Shown: piece after piece, positions 14,957 to 24,067 of the stretch | Numbering within the stretch: the stretch's first letter is position 1 | Layout of the letters: each line of letters begins with the position of its first letter | DNA from: Bacteroidales bacterium | GTDB lineage: Bacteria > Bacteroidota > Bacteroidia > Bacteroidales > UBA10428 | NCBI GenBank assembly: GCA_016931575.1 | Contig: JAFGEO010000075.1 | Location: forward strand, 1-46,915 | Direction: 5' to 3' | DNA length: 46,915 nt | Translations under genes and position numbers: made by a program | Notes under the pieces: generated by a model | What the model was told of the DNA's origin: nothing | Seen by the model: the letters and a program-made list of their open reading frames with translations, nothing else | Databases searched by the model: none

Positions 14957-17287
14957 TCAATTACTGTCAGGCACTCTGATTCTATGATCGTTATGGAAGA
15001 GATATGTGCTCCCATTTTCAGAATACTGACGATAGATATCCAAATCCTGATCATAGATAAGTACATCATCAATATGGAATAAGAGCTTGGTTTGTTCAGT
15101 CCCTTTCACAATCAGATTGTATTCAGCATCCGGATCAATATCCGATAAGGTGATTTCCATCATGCTCCAGTTGCCGTTAATTTCATGGGTGCTTCGGATA
15201 TCGGAAACAGGGAACAACCATTTTTCCTGATTTTCCAAGGTTTTTGTGAAAAACATCATTCCTTTCATAATGTCCTGGCCAAAATTTTTGCCACCATTAT
15301 ATATCCAGAACCTTGCGATGTATTCTTTAGTGGTGTCCAAATCTACGCCGGGGAAGGTGTGTAGAATGTGATAGCTCGGTTGTTCACCTGCATAACATTC
15401 ATCCTGCTTTTTTCCCGGGCATGAGCTGAAACCTGAGAAATCTTTATAAGCGAAAAACAGGCTTGTATCCGAAACCAGGAATTCGTCTTTTTTGAATAGC
15501 CTATCTTTTCGAAGCAGGAACTTCTGATATTCTTCAGGTGCTGTGTTTCTGAAGAGGGAATCCTTCTCTAATTCGTACAAACTATAACCTGCCCTGCTAA
15601 CCAGGAGGTGCGACTTGCTTAGCAATCGGGTTTCAGCCTTCGTGAGTCCGCTGTTGGCAGTAACGACTAAAAAGGGTTTGTCGCTTTTTAATGATTTTCC
15701 TATAGGTTTTTCATAAAAATTTGAACCCAGCGCCTGCATGATATGCTTACTTTCAGGTATGGAGGTCCTTGTCATGTAGCAGTTCATCATGGGAAGGCCA
15801 AGATGGTAGGAAAACATGAAAGAGCGTTTATAGGTTTCATTATCCGCCATTTTACCAAAGTTTTCGGAACCAATATGGAAAAACGGCAGGGAGATGATAG
15901 CCTGATACCTGTTTTGATGAATGGCGCTGAAAACTTCCTTGAATTCCCCTGAGGTTTGTTTAAGTGAAAACAGATTAGGAGATTTCGTCAGCAAAGCAGA
16001 TGCATTCTGGTGGTAACGGATTCCCTCTGCTGTAATAAGTATTGGGATCACGACCAGAAGAGCAGTAGCAATCCAGACCTTTTTTAGTTCTCTTAGGCGG
16101 CTGATGATCGAATTCACTATATAGATGGCCAGGATATTGGCAATAAAAAAGAACACCCAGGCAAAACGGCCAATAGCTCTGAACTGCTTAATAAAATCCA
16201 GTTTATCAACAACTTTGAACCAAAGGTCACGGAATGGTAAAAGCATTGAAAGGAACAGGAGCAGTGTAGCTGCGATCAGGATCTTCATAAAAAATGCATT
16301 TCCAGACCATTTGGAGGTCAGCTTATTTTTCATTACAAATCCAATGAGGTACATCAACAGGCCTGACATGGCCGTTAAACCAACGTACGCCCATCCTTCC
16401 CAGTTTTGATGAACATCGCCTAATACAAGAAATTTAAGATAGTTTACCGGGCCACTTGTTGGAAGGAATACGGTAGATACTTCAGCATGGTTTTCGTGAA
16501 TTCCCCAGGGATTTGTTGTTCTTCCGGGGTGGTGGTCTGTCAACTGTAAAAAAATGAAGAAGAATAGAAAAGGAATGATGGAAGTCCCCAGAATTTTAAG
16601 CTGTCTGATCAGGTCAGCCTTATCACTTTTTATCAGGTTGAAAAGGATACCGATACCCGCATATACAATTACCATTGCCGATGCGATCATCCCAAGATAA
16701 GCATGGGTAAAAAAGAAGAAAAGCAATGTAAATGCAAGAATGAGCATGCGTTTGAAGTTCGATTCTTCTTCAAGCAGGATCAGCAGGTAGATGGTAAGAG
16801 GAATAAAAAAGCTGTAGGAAAGGGCCAAGTGTCCTGTTAGCCTGAAAACCTGCGGACTAAGAATCGTGATTGCCAATGCTCCGAATACCGATAATAATTT
16901 ATCCACTTTCAGTTTTGTGAAAATTAAGTAGAGGAATAGGGTGGTCAGGACAAAGGAAAGTATCATAAACAAATTGATTATCCCGACACTGTAATCTGCA
17001 ATTGCAGGAATCAGGTATTTTACAAGCCTGAGAAATCCGGCTTCGGCAGGTTGTCCGTCGGTATACAGGAAGTTTTCATAGTAGGGGTAGTTCATTCCCT
17101 CAAACTCAAAGGCACTTTTATTATTCTTTATAAAACAAACATAGGTATAGTAGTTTTTGAGGCCATCATCGTTGTCGGCACAAAAGACATAGGAATTGGG
17201 AGATACAATTACCTTACTATAAAAGGTCGCTATGAAGATGACGGTCAGTAGTATTAATAAGAGGATATAATGGAAGGTTTTCTTCAT
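14957..17287 (-). CDS. Large polytopic membrane protein, GT-C-like
   Basis: A 776-residue protein with start MKKTFHYILLLILL; the open frame upstream runs through the tRNA-His gene and is not coding. Residues 1-460 hold roughly a dozen membrane segments. An acidic loop after the first span (SYVFCADNDDGLKNYY) matches the position of the Asp/Glu motif in GT-C glycosyltransferases and YfhO-like proteins. Residues about 480-776 are soluble and include a beta-rich carbohydrate-binding-like end (IARFWIYNGGKNFGQ, YNLIVKGTEQTKLLFHIDDV). A role in transferring sugars from a lipid carrier to an envelope polymer is inferred from architecture only. It is a single gene without glycan-cluster neighbours. 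Confidence 0.65.
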   Translation of the reverse strand: MKKTFHYILLLILLTVIFIATFYSKVIVSPNSYVFCADNDDGLKNYYTYVCFIKNNKSAFEFEGMNYPYYENFLYTDGQPAEAGFLRLVKYLIPAIADYSVGIINLFMILSFVLTTLFLYLIFTKLKVDKLLSVFGALAITILSPQVFRLTGHLALSYSFFIPLTIYLLILLEEESNFKRMLILAFTLLFFFFTHAYLGMIASAMVIVYAGIGILFNLIKSDKADLIRQLKILGTSIIPFLFFFIFLQLTDHHPGRTTNPWGIHENHAEVSTVFLPTSGPVNYLKFLVLGDVHQNWEGWAYVGLTAMSGLLMYLIGFVMKNKLTSKWSGNAFFMKILIAATLLLFLSMLLPFRDLWFKVVDKLDFIKQFRAIGRFAWVFFFIANILAIYIVNSIISRLRELKKVWIATALLVVIPILITAEGIRYHQNASALLTKSPNLFSLKQTSGEFKEVFSAIHQNRYQAIISLPFFHIGSENFGKMADNETYKRSFMFSYHLGLPMMNCYMTRTSIPESKHIMQALGSNFYEKPIGKSLKSDKPFLVVTANSGLTKAETRLLSKSHLLVSRAGYSLYELEKDSLFRNTAPEEYQKFLLRKDRLFKKDEFLVSDTSLFFAYKDFSGFSSCPGKKQDECYAGEQPSYHILHTFPGVDLDTTKEYIARFWIYNGGKNFGQDIMKGMMFFTKTLENQEKWLFPVSDIRSTHEINGNWSMMEITLSDIDPDAEYNLIVKGTEQTKLLFHIDDVLIYDQDLDIYRQYSENGSTYLFHNDHRIRVPDSN

Positions 17288-17411
17288 GGATTCCCCAGCG
17301 GATAGATTAACGGACGTAATATTAAAGTATTTCCGATAAAAATCTAAAATTGAAAGTGTATTTTTTGGGGTGAAGATTTGGGTATATATAACGGCGTTAA
17401 TCTGCAGGCAC

Positions 17412-17440
17412 AAAAAAGCCCCGCAAAATCTGCGAGGCTT
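17412..17440 (-). terminator. Terminator downstream of tRNA-His
   Basis: On the minus strand, AAGCCTCGC - GATTTT-containing loop - GCGGGGCTT (one G-T pair) is followed by TTTTG. It begins a few bases after the tRNA 3' end. Confidence 0.85.
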
Positions 17441-17445
17441 AACCG

Positions 17446-17520
17446 GGTGAAAGATGGGACTTGAACCCACGACCCCTGGAACCACAATCCAGTGCTCTAA
17501 CCAACTGAGCTACATTCACC
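17446..17520 (-). tRNA. tRNA-His (GTG)
   Basis: The cloverleaf folds with acceptor GTGAATG/CTTTCAC (one T-T mismatch), D arm GCTC...GAGC, anticodon stem CTGGA/TCCAG around loop TTGTGGT (anticodon GTG), and T arm GTGGG-TTCAAGT-CCCAT. An extra G at position -1 opposite C73 is encoded, the identity element specific to tRNA-His. CCA is not encoded. A REP-like cluster lies directly upstream and a terminator directly downstream. Confidence 0.97.
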
Positions 17521-17528
17521 ATCTTCGT

Positions 17529-17690
17529 CCGCCGTAGCCTTGGCGAAGGCGGGCTTCCTCCACCGTAGCCTAAAGCAAAGGCGAGCTTCCTCCACCGTAG
17601 CCTTGGCGAAGGTGGGCTTCGTCCTTTCCAGCTACTTCAGGCGGGATTTATCTCCCGGATCGCTTTCGCCAAGGCTACGGCGATCGAAGG
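17529..17690. repeat. REP-like palindromic repeat cluster
   Basis: Three direct units sharing CCGTAGCCTTGGCGAAGG and GGGCTTC parts begin at about 17532, 17563 and 17594, the middle one diverged. A fourth, inverted copy (CTTTCGCCAAGGCTACGG) lies at 17663-17680 and is framed by GATCGC at 17658 and GCGATC at 17680-17685. The core CCTTGGCGAAGG is a near-palindrome. Elements of this sequence are widespread between genes in Bacteroidales and resemble REPs. They lie immediately upstream of tRNA-His. Confidence 0.7.
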
Positions 17691-17814
17691 AGTGCAAAGA
17701 TAAATATCTTTTTCAAATTGGAAACTCAATTTTCTTAAAAAATCTTACTCCCTTCTTTTGCCGGGATTCGTGAAATTATTTTTACTTTAACCGGCTCAAA
17801 AACTTCTCTGAAGC

Positions 17815-18993
17815 ATGAAGTGTATCGAAGTCACGGATAAGGATCTTGCACGCAAATGGATTGAATTCCCCAAGCACCATTATAAGGATGATCCCCATTG
17901 GGTGTGTCCCCTGGATGTGGAGATTGAAAGTATTTTCAATCCCAAATCAAATCTATGCTTTCAGCATGGAGAAGCTGTTCGATGGATCATGATAAATGAT
18001 CAGGAGCAGATCTGCGGACGCATTGCCGCTTTTATTGACCAGAAGAAGGTGAATCATTATGATTATCCTACGGGAGGTGCCGGATTTTTTGAGTGTATTA
18101 ATGATCAGGAAGCTGCTAATGTATTATTTGATACGGCAAAAGCCTGGTTGGAAGCGCGTGGTATTCAGGCTATGCTTGCGCCCATCAATTTTGGAGAGAA
18201 CTACAGCCATTGGGGATTGTTGGTGGAAGGATTTATTCAGCAAGGCTATGGCATGCAATACAATTACCCCTATTACCAGGCATTATTCGAGAATTATGGG
18301 TTTAAAAACTATTTCGATCAGCTGAGCTTTCATAAAGATATTGCTGACGGATTCCCGGAGCACCTGATGAAGTTTGCTGAATACACGGAGACAAGGCCCG
18401 GAAATAGTTTTGAACATTTCCGCTTTGCAGATTCAGAAAAATACGTAAATGACTTCGTTTATATTTATAATGAGGTATGGTCTAAATTTCACGATGGCTA
18501 TACTCCCCTTAAACATGAAGAGATTAGCAGTTTGATTAACGAAGCAAAACTTTTACTGGAAGAAGAGTTTATCTGGTTTGCTTACAATCAGGGGAAACCG
18601 GCTGCCCTGATGGTAGTGTTCCCTGATATCAATCAGGTACTGAGGAAATTAAAAAATGGAAAGTTAACACTGATTAATAAGTTAAAACTTGTTTACTTCA
18701 GGAAACGGGCGGTAAGCCGAAGCCGGGTACTCTTGTTTGGTCTTATGCCTGAATTTAAGAATTCAGGGCTGGTAGCAGCACTGTTTTTGCAATTGGTGAA
18801 AGTCCTGCGCACTAAACCCCGCCATAAGCAGATCGAACTTTCCTGGGTGGGCGATTACAATCCAAAAATGATCAGCATCTACGAGAAAATTGGCAGTAAA
18901 CCGGCCAAAAAACACGTCACCTACATGAAATTATTCGATCCAAAGGCGAAATTCAGACGGTTTGATAATGAATTTGAGGGGAAGTTGTATTGA
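17815..18993 (+). CDS. GNAT-superfamily acyltransferase-like protein
   Basis: A 392-residue cytoplasmic protein. The N-terminal part (DLARKWIEFPKHHYKDDPHW, then RWIMINDQEQICGRIAAFID, GGAGFFECINDQEAA, ARGIQAMLAPINFGENYSHW) and the C-terminal part (SRVLLFGLMPEFKNSGLVAA, FLQLVKVL, ELSWVGDYNPKMISIYEKIG) each have GNAT-like strand-helix patterns. PEFKNSGLVAAL occupies the acetyl-CoA-binding motif position. The family is related to E. coli YghO-type proteins and has no settled substrate. A single gene with its own spacers; no operon context to help. Confidence 0.7.
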   Translation: MKCIEVTDKDLARKWIEFPKHHYKDDPHWVCPLDVEIESIFNPKSNLCFQHGEAVRWIMINDQEQICGRIAAFIDQKKVNHYDYPTGGAGFFECINDQEAANVLFDTAKAWLEARGIQAMLAPINFGENYSHWGLLVEGFIQQGYGMQYNYPYYQALFENYGFKNYFDQLSFHKDIADGFPEHLMKFAEYTETRPGNSFEHFRFADSEKYVNDFVYIYNEVWSKFHDGYTPLKHEEISSLINEAKLLLEEEFIWFAYNQGKPAALMVVFPDINQVLRKLKNGKLTLINKLKLVYFRKRAVSRSRVLLFGLMPEFKNSGLVAALFLQLVKVLRTKPRHKQIELSWVGDYNPKMISIYEKIGSKPAKKHVTYMKLFDPKAKFRRFDNEFEGKLY

Positions 18994-19190
18994 TTATGAA
19001 TGAATGTTTAGTCGTTTATTCGTTTAGTCGGACCTTCGGGTTTAGCATTTCCCTTAATCGGAGCATTCTAAACAACTAAACACCTAAACAACTAAACAAA
19101 ACACCAACATCTAACAAACCTCCCAACCTCAATATCCCGCCACCCATCCAAAAAGCATCTATCAACCCATCAACCCCTAAACAAACCTTA
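18994..19190. repeat. Degenerate intergenic repeat with an inverted pair
   Basis: GTTTAGTCGTTTATTCGTTTAG at about 19006-19028 and the C/A-rich AACAACTAAAC / ACCTAAACAACTAAAC units at about 19070-19099 are imperfect inverted copies. The later C/A-rich stretch shares ATCAACCCATCAACCC at 19161-19176 and ATCCAAAAAGCA at 19146-19157 with the repeat near the window start. No gene is present in this spacer. Confidence 0.5.
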
Positions 19191-19211
19191 TGATTTTTTC
19201 TTAAATAATAT

Positions 19212-19241
19212 TTTGCATAAAAAATATTTTATGTACTTTTG
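19212..19241 (+). promoter_or_regulatory. Bacteroidota-type promoter of rpmE2
   Basis: TTTG at 19212-19215 and TACTTTTG at 19234-19241 are separated by 18 bases. The -7 box lies 45 bases upstream of the start codon. Confidence 0.6.
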
Positions 19242-19286
19242 CACACCCTGAAAGTGGGATTAGTAAATACAGGAAATAGTAAAACG

Positions 19287-19550
19287 ATGAAAAAGGACAT
19301 ACATCCAAAGAATTACAGGCTGGTAGCGTTTAAAGATATGTCAAACGGAGAAATCTTTATTACCCGTTCAACTGCAGCTACCAAGGAGACTGAAAAGCTG
19401 GAAGACGGTGTTGAATATCCGGTGATCAAAGTGGAAATTTCAAACACATCGCATCCATTCTATACCGGAAAGATGAAGTTTGTTGATACTGCCGGACGTG
19501 TAGATAAGTTTTACAATAAGTACAAAAATCATTACGACAAGAAGAAGTAG
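19287..19550 (+). CDS. rpmE2: 50S ribosomal protein L31, type B
   Basis: An 87-residue protein, the usual length for type B. Start [20 protein letters not shown]; then [30 protein letters not shown] and [16 protein letters not shown], all family hallmarks. It lacks the CxxC zinc ligands of type-A L31, so it is the zinc-independent form. An in-frame ATG 48 bases upstream lies in the leader, on top of the -7 box region, and is not used. The gene is monocistronic, with its own promoter and a perfect 10-base terminator stem. Confidence 0.96.
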   Translation: MKKDIHPKNYRLVAFKDMSNGEIFITRSTAATKETEKLEDGVEYPVIKVEISNTSHPFYTGKMKFVDTAGRVDKFYNKYKNHYDKKK

Positions 19551-19575
19551 TTTAAAACTATCTTTTGAAGATATC

Positions 19576-19618
19576 AAAAGCTCCGCTATTTTCACTTTGA
19601 AAATCCGGAGCTTTTTTA
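19576..19618 (+). terminator. Intrinsic terminator after rpmE2
   Basis: A perfect ten-base stem AAAAGCTCCG / CGGAGCTTTT with a 20-base loop, running into T's. Confidence 0.9.
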
Positions 19619-19639
19619 TTCTCCAAAACCCTGTCTGAC

Positions 19640-20806
19640 ATGGAAAAACTGAATCATATCGTTTTGTTTGACGGTCCCTCCCGGGATGACCTGTTACCCC
19701 TTACTTTTACACGCCCTGTTGCTGAATTGCGTGTAGGGATAACAACAATAAGGGAGAAGTGGGAACTAATCTCCGGACTTGACTGTTCCTGGGATACACA
19801 GGAGTATTTGCAGAAGAAATATCCCTGTAAGGAAGGTCGGAATAGTGTATACATTGATGGCGGGCTGATTCCGGATGAAAATCTTTGGAAGGCTATCCGG
19901 ACGTTGAAGCCGGGGGAAAGTTTAAAGGCAGGAGATAGCATTCTTGCCCGCCTGCCCGGAAAAGAGGAATCAGGTACGTGCGAGTATACTGAAGATTTTC
20001 TGGCAATCAGAAATACCTGGGATATCTTCACGATGAATGATGAAGTATTAAGGAACGATTTCGACAACCTGACCCTTGGCAGACGATCAAAGAAAATCAG
20101 TTCCTCCAATCGAATTACCAGAGCGGAAAACATATTTCTTGAAGAGGGGGCCAAAGTGGAATGTGCAATAATTAATGCTCATACCGGTCCGGTTTACATC
20201 GGGAAAGGTGCAGAAATTATGGAAGGGAGTATTATACGGGGTCCGGTAGCACTTTGTGATCATGCTACTCTTAAGATGGGAGCAAAAATCTACGGAGCGA
20301 CAACAATTGGTCCTTACTGTAAGGTTGGGGGTGAAGTTCATAACAGTGTTTTTACTGGCTATTCAAGCAAAGCTCATGACGGGTTCCTGGGAAATGCAGT
20401 ACTCGGGGAATGGTGCAATCTTGGCGCCGACTCCAATAATTCCAACCTGAAGAACAATTATGACAAAGTCAGGTTATGGAACTATCCTGAGGGAAGGTTC
20501 GTGCAAACAGGACTGCAGTTCTGCGGACTGATCATGGGGGACCACTCAAAATGTGGTATAAATACCATGTTTAATACCGGTACGGTTGTTGGGGTCAGCG
20601 CTAATATTTTTGGTGCCGGATTTCCGCGGAATTTTATTCCTTCCTTCACCTGGGGAGGCCCGGGAGGAACCATAACCTACAAGCTTGAAAAAGCTTTTGA
20701 AACCGCCTCTGTTGCGATGTCCCGCCGGAATATTGAGTTGGACGAAACGGAAAAACAGATCCTGGAGCACATTTTTTCACTAACCGAGGCGTATCGTAAA
20801 TCCTGA
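19640..20806 (+). CDS. GlmU-like putative sugar nucleotidyltransferase
   Basis: A 388-residue cytoplasmic protein of the Bacteroidota GlmU-like family. The N-terminal half (HIVLFDGPSRDDLLPLTFTR, PVAELRVGITTIREKW) is a diverged nucleotidyltransferase domain. From about residue 165 the sequence is a left-handed hexapeptide repeat helix (NAHTGPVYIGKGAEIMEG, SIIRGPVALCDHATLKMG, AKIYGATTIGPYCKVGG) ending in a short helical tail. Family members are usually annotated as acyl/uridylyl transferases, but the substrate is not established. The N-terminal domain lacks a clear G-x-G-T-R-M loop, so uridylyltransfer is uncertain. Confidence 0.85.
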   Translation: MEKLNHIVLFDGPSRDDLLPLTFTRPVAELRVGITTIREKWELISGLDCSWDTQEYLQKKYPCKEGRNSVYIDGGLIPDENLWKAIRTLKPGESLKAGDSILARLPGKEESGTCEYTEDFLAIRNTWDIFTMNDEVLRNDFDNLTLGRRSKKISSSNRITRAENIFLEEGAKVECAIINAHTGPVYIGKGAEIMEGSIIRGPVALCDHATLKMGAKIYGATTIGPYCKVGGEVHNSVFTGYSSKAHDGFLGNAVLGEWCNLGADSNNSNLKNNYDKVRLWNYPEGRFVQTGLQFCGLIMGDHSKCGINTMFNTGTVVGVSANIFGAGFPRNFIPSFTWGGPGGTITYKLEKAFETASVAMSRRNIELDETEKQILEHIFSLTEAYRKS

Positions 20807-20877
20807 TTTTTAAAGCCATAACTGTTTGGCAGGGGAAAGTCAGAATTTTTCAGCCAGCAGTTCATTTTTTCGAACAA

Positions 20878-20893
20878 TGGCACGCCAATTGCC
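20878..20893 (+). promoter_or_regulatory. Sigma-54-like promoter upstream of lon
   Basis: TGGCAC-GCCAA-TTGCC matches the -24/-12 consensus TGGCAC-N5-TTGCW at all positions but the last, with exactly the right GG-to-GC spacing. It lies 79 bases upstream of the Lon start codon. Confidence 0.6.
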
Positions 20894-20929
20894 TGATAGG
20901 GTATAGCCATTGAATTGGTGCAAACATCT

Positions 20930-20940
20930 GACAGTTTGTC
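20930..20940. promoter_or_regulatory. Inverted repeat GACA-N3-TGTC in the lon leader
   Basis: GACAGTTTGTC has perfect 4-base arms. It lies downstream of the sigma-54-like element and 31 bases before the ATG, a position suited to an operator on a second promoter or to leader control. The protein that binds it is unknown. Confidence 0.4.
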
Positions 20941-20971
20941 TTGTTTGGATATATTAAGAAGAACATAAACT

Positions 20972-23434
20972 ATGAGTAGCAGAACAAACGACAATTTTTC
21001 CAACCTTATAATTACCAGTTCATTAGATGAAGAGTCGGATTTTATTCCACTGATATCCGAAGAGGATGAAGGCGAGTTGCTAAGCGGGAAGGTTCCGGAA
21101 ACCCTGCCGATTCTTCCGCTTCGCAATACCGTTTTATTCCCGGGGGTGATCCTTCCCATATCCGTTGGCAGGGAGCAATCCATGAAGTTGATCCGGGATG
21201 TATACAAGAAGACTAAAATCATCGGGACTGTCGCTCAGAAGGATCCGGAACAAAATGCGCCGGAGTTTGGGGATTTGCACAGGGTAGGCACGCTGGCTCA
21301 AATCCTGAAGATCCTGGAAATGCCGGACGGTTCCACCTCGGTGATCATCCAGGGGAAACAGAGGGTCAGAATTGAAGAGGAAGTAAAACGCAAGCCCTAC
21401 CTGATCGCTAAAGTAAGTGAACTTACCGATGTAAAACCCAAAAAGAAAGATACGGAATTTGAAGCCATTGTAGGCTCCCTGAAAGATCTGTCACTGAGGA
21501 TCATCAAGCTGTCTACCAACATTCCCCCCGAAGCTTCGTTTGCAGTTAAAAATATTGAGAGTTCTACTTTTCTGATCAACTTCATCGGCTCCAACAGTGA
21601 TATCAAACTGAGTTTCAAGCAGGCCCTGCTGGAGGAAGATGATCTGAAGAGACGGGGTATAGCCTTGCTTGAGCATTTGGTACGTGAGGTTCAGATGCTT
21701 GAGCTAAAAAGCGATATCCAGGCGAAAGTGAAGGTGGATATCGATCAGCAGCAGCGGGAGTTCTTACTCCACCAGCAGATGAAGACCATTCAGGATGAGT
21801 TGGGGGGAAGTCCTTCGGATCAGGAAGTCGAAGAGCTCCACCGGAAGGCCTCGGAGAAGAAATGGAGTAAGGAAGTTGCTGAGGTTTTTTATAAAGAGGT
21901 CGATAAATTGCATCGGCTGAATCCGGCCACTGGAGAGTTCTCCGTACAACTTAACTACCTGCAAACCCTGCTCGACCTGCCCTGGAATGTTTACAGCAAG
22001 GATAATTTTAACCTGAAGCGGGCAAAAAATATACTTGAAAGGGATCACTATGGCCTGGAAAAAGTAAAAGACAGGATTCTGGAACACCTGGCAGTACTCA
22101 AGCTAAAAGGAGACATGAAGTCACCGATCATTTGCCTTACCGGCCCTCCAGGGGTTGGTAAAACCTCTCTTGGGAAATCGATTGCCGGGGCACTGAACAG
22201 GAAGTATGTCAGGATGTCACTCGGAGGGCTGCATGATGAAGCTGAAATCCGGGGGCACCGGAAAACCTATATCGGTGCTATGCCGGGCAGGATAGTTCAG
22301 AGCCTGAGAAAGGCCAGGACTTCCAATCCGGTCTTTGTTCTGGATGAAATTGATAAAGTGGGGCGCGATGCCCATGGTGATCCTGCTTCAGCATTGCTGG
22401 AAGTACTGGACCCTGAGCAGAACATGAGCTTTTACGATAATTACCTCGAGCTGGAATATGACCTTTCCAAAGTGATGTTCATTGCCACAGCCAATACCAC
22501 AACGACCATTCACCCGGCCCTGCTTGACAGGATGGAACTGATTGATGTTAGCGGGTATATTCTCGAGGAGAAGGTGGAAATCGCCAAGCGGCACCTGATA
22601 CCCAGGAGCCTTGAGGAGCATGGCCTCAAAAAGTCAGACATTACCTTCCCCGTTAAAAGCCTGGATTTCCTGATTGAAAACTATACCCGCGAATCCGGTG
22701 TCAGGATGCTGGATAAAACCCTGGCGAAAGTATGCAGGGTAATTGCGAAAAAGGTGGCTCTTGACGAAAGTTATTCCAAATCGGCCAACGTGAAAATGCT
22801 GAAGGAAATACTCGGGCACCCGCTTTACCAGAAAGACAAATATGAGGGGAATGAGTATGCAGGCGTGGTAACCGGGCTCGCATGGACCCGGGTAGGAGGG
22901 GAGATCCTCTTTGTGGAGACGAGCATTAGCCGGGGAAAAGGAAAGCTAACCCTTACCGGGAACCTTGGCGATGTTATGAAGGAATCTGCCGTTATCGCCC
23001 TGGAATACCTCAAATCGCACAGCGATAAACTGAACATCCATCCGGACGTTTTCGAAAACTGGAATTTCCATGTACATGTTCCTGAAGGGGCCATTCCAAA
23101 AGACGGGCCTTCAGCAGGTATAACCATGGCATCATCTATTGCATCGGCACTTACACAGCGGAAAGTAAAACCGCACCTTGCCATGACAGGAGAGATTACA
23201 CTCCGTGGGAAGGTGCTGCCCGTCGGAGGGATCAAAGAGAAGATCCTTGCTGCAAAAAGGGCCGGTATTAACGAGATCGTCCTTTCAACCGATAATAAAA
23301 AGGATATCTCGGAAATTAAGGAAATCTATCTTGAAGGACTGACATTTCACTATGCCAGTGACATTCTTCAGGTGCTGGATCATGTATTGCTCGAAGAAAA
23401 AGTAAGAAATCCAGTCAGCTTTGACAAGGTTTAG
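20972..23434 (+). CDS. lon: ATP-dependent protease Lon
   Basis: An 820-residue LonA-type protease, which degrades misfolded and regulatory proteins in the cytoplasm. The N-terminal LON substrate domain spans about 45-240 ([20 protein letters not shown]). A coiled-coil linker follows ([19 protein letters not shown]), then an AAA+ module with Walker [10 protein letters not shown] at about 391 and Walker [10 protein letters not shown]. The protease domain has catalytic Ser at about 714 in [12 protein letters not shown] and Lys at about 756 in [14 protein letters not shown]. All key residues are intact. A 45-residue acidic extension precedes the LON domain, as is common in Bacteroidota. A sigma-54-like promoter and a small dyad lie upstream, suggesting stress control. 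Confidence 0.97.
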   Translation: MSSRTNDNFSNLIITSSLDEESDFIPLISEEDEGELLSGKVPETLPILPLRNTVLFPGVILPISVGREQSMKLIRDVYKKTKIIGTVAQKDPEQNAPEFGDLHRVGTLAQILKILEMPDGSTSVIIQGKQRVRIEEEVKRKPYLIAKVSELTDVKPKKKDTEFEAIVGSLKDLSLRIIKLSTNIPPEASFAVKNIESSTFLINFIGSNSDIKLSFKQALLEEDDLKRRGIALLEHLVREVQMLELKSDIQAKVKVDIDQQQREFLLHQQMKTIQDELGGSPSDQEVEELHRKASEKKWSKEVAEVFYKEVDKLHRLNPATGEFSVQLNYLQTLLDLPWNVYSKDNFNLKRAKNILERDHYGLEKVKDRILEHLAVLKLKGDMKSPIICLTGPPGVGKTSLGKSIAGALNRKYVRMSLGGLHDEAEIRGHRKTYIGAMPGRIVQSLRKARTSNPVFVLDEIDKVGRDAHGDPASALLEVLDPEQNMSFYDNYLELEYDLSKVMFIATANTTTTIHPALLDRMELIDVSGYILEEKVEIAKRHLIPRSLEEHGLKKSDITFPVKSLDFLIENYTRESGVRMLDKTLAKVCRVIAKKVALDESYSKSANVKMLKEILGHPLYQKDKYEGNEYAGVVTGLAWTRVGGEILFVETSISRGKGKLTLTGNLGDVMKESAVIALEYLKSHSDKLNIHPDVFENWNFHVHVPEGAIPKDGPSAGITMASSIASALTQRKVKPHLAMTGEITLRGKVLPVGGIKEKILAAKRAGINEIVLSTDNKKDISEIKEIYLEGLTFHYASDILQVLDHVLLEEKVRNPVSFDKV

Positions 23435-23436
23435 GC

Positions 23437-23467
23437 TTTGAAGGATAATAATCATTTCGTATCTTGA
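23437..23467 (+). promoter_or_regulatory. Candidate Bacteroidota promoter of the LiaF-like gene
   Basis: TTTG at 23437-23440, then 19 bases, then TATCTTGA at 23460-23467 (one mismatch to TAnnTTTG). It starts just after the lon stop codon and ends 29 bases before the ATG. Confidence 0.45.
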
Positions 23468-23496
23468 GGGTCTTTACGATTAAAAACTAAAACTCT

Positions 23497-24024
23497 ATGA
23501 AAATGGGCGCCGGACTGTTTTGGGGTTTGATACTCATCGTAATCGGATTGAGCATCATTCTGAAAGTAATTTTTGGCATTAGTATTTTCCGGGTTGTACT
23601 CGGGGCAGTTTTTATCCTTATCGGAATCAAGATCCTCGTAGGACGTCCGATGTTTCATATGCGAACGCATGAAAACATGGTCATGTTCGGCGAACGCGTG
23701 GATACAACGGTTCCAATACATAATAAGGAATATAACACCATGTTCGGGAACACGGTCTATGACTACCGGAATCTATCAAAGCTGGATGATCTGCACACCA
23801 AGGTTACCTATAATACCATCTTTGGTAATACTGATATCCTGCTTCCCGACAGCATTCCTGTAAAGATTAAAACCGACGCAGTTTTTTCCAGTGCCATAAT
23901 GCCCAATGGCAACCACATTACTTTTGGTACATCACGGTACCAGTCGGATGATGTCATGAAGGATGCTCAGCTCCTCGAAATAGAAGCCCATGTAGTTTTT
24001 GGAGGTCTGAATATTAAGAAGTAA
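23497..24024 (+). CDS. LiaF-like membrane protein
   Basis: A 175-residue protein. Two or three hydrophobic segments at the N-terminus (AGLFWGLILIVIGLSIILKV, RVVLGAVFILIGIKIL) match the LiaF transmembrane domain. The C-terminal half is a beta-helix-like repeat domain (NTMFGNTVYDYRN, YNTIFGNTDILLPDSIPVK, AHVVFGGLNIK) of the cell-wall-active antibiotic response type. In Firmicutes LiaF restrains a cell-envelope stress sensor; no such kinase is next to this gene, so the role here is open. A second start codon two residues on is possible. Confidence 0.75.
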   Translation: MKMGAGLFWGLILIVIGLSIILKVIFGISIFRVVLGAVFILIGIKILVGRPMFHMRTHENMVMFGERVDTTVPIHNKEYNTMFGNTVYDYRNLSKLDDLHTKVTYNTIFGNTDILLPDSIPVKIKTDAVFSSAIMPNGNHITFGTSRYQSDDVMKDAQLLEIEAHVVFGGLNIKK

Positions 24025-24067
24025 TTCTGTTTGCGGCTCCTTCCCTTACAATAATTAGTTGGCCGAT

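Noticed and set aside
17288-17485. Longer N-terminus for the large membrane protein gene
   Set aside because: The extension would run through tRNA-His on the same strand and precede a normal signal-anchor start.
17531-17690. CRISPR array in the repeat cluster near tRNA-His
   Set aside because: Repeats are few, diverged, almost contiguous without regular spacers, and one is inverted; no cas genes nearby.
19006-19099. Terminator for the acyltransferase-like gene
   Set aside because: The inverted GTTTAG/CTAAAC units are imperfect, far apart and not followed by a T-run.
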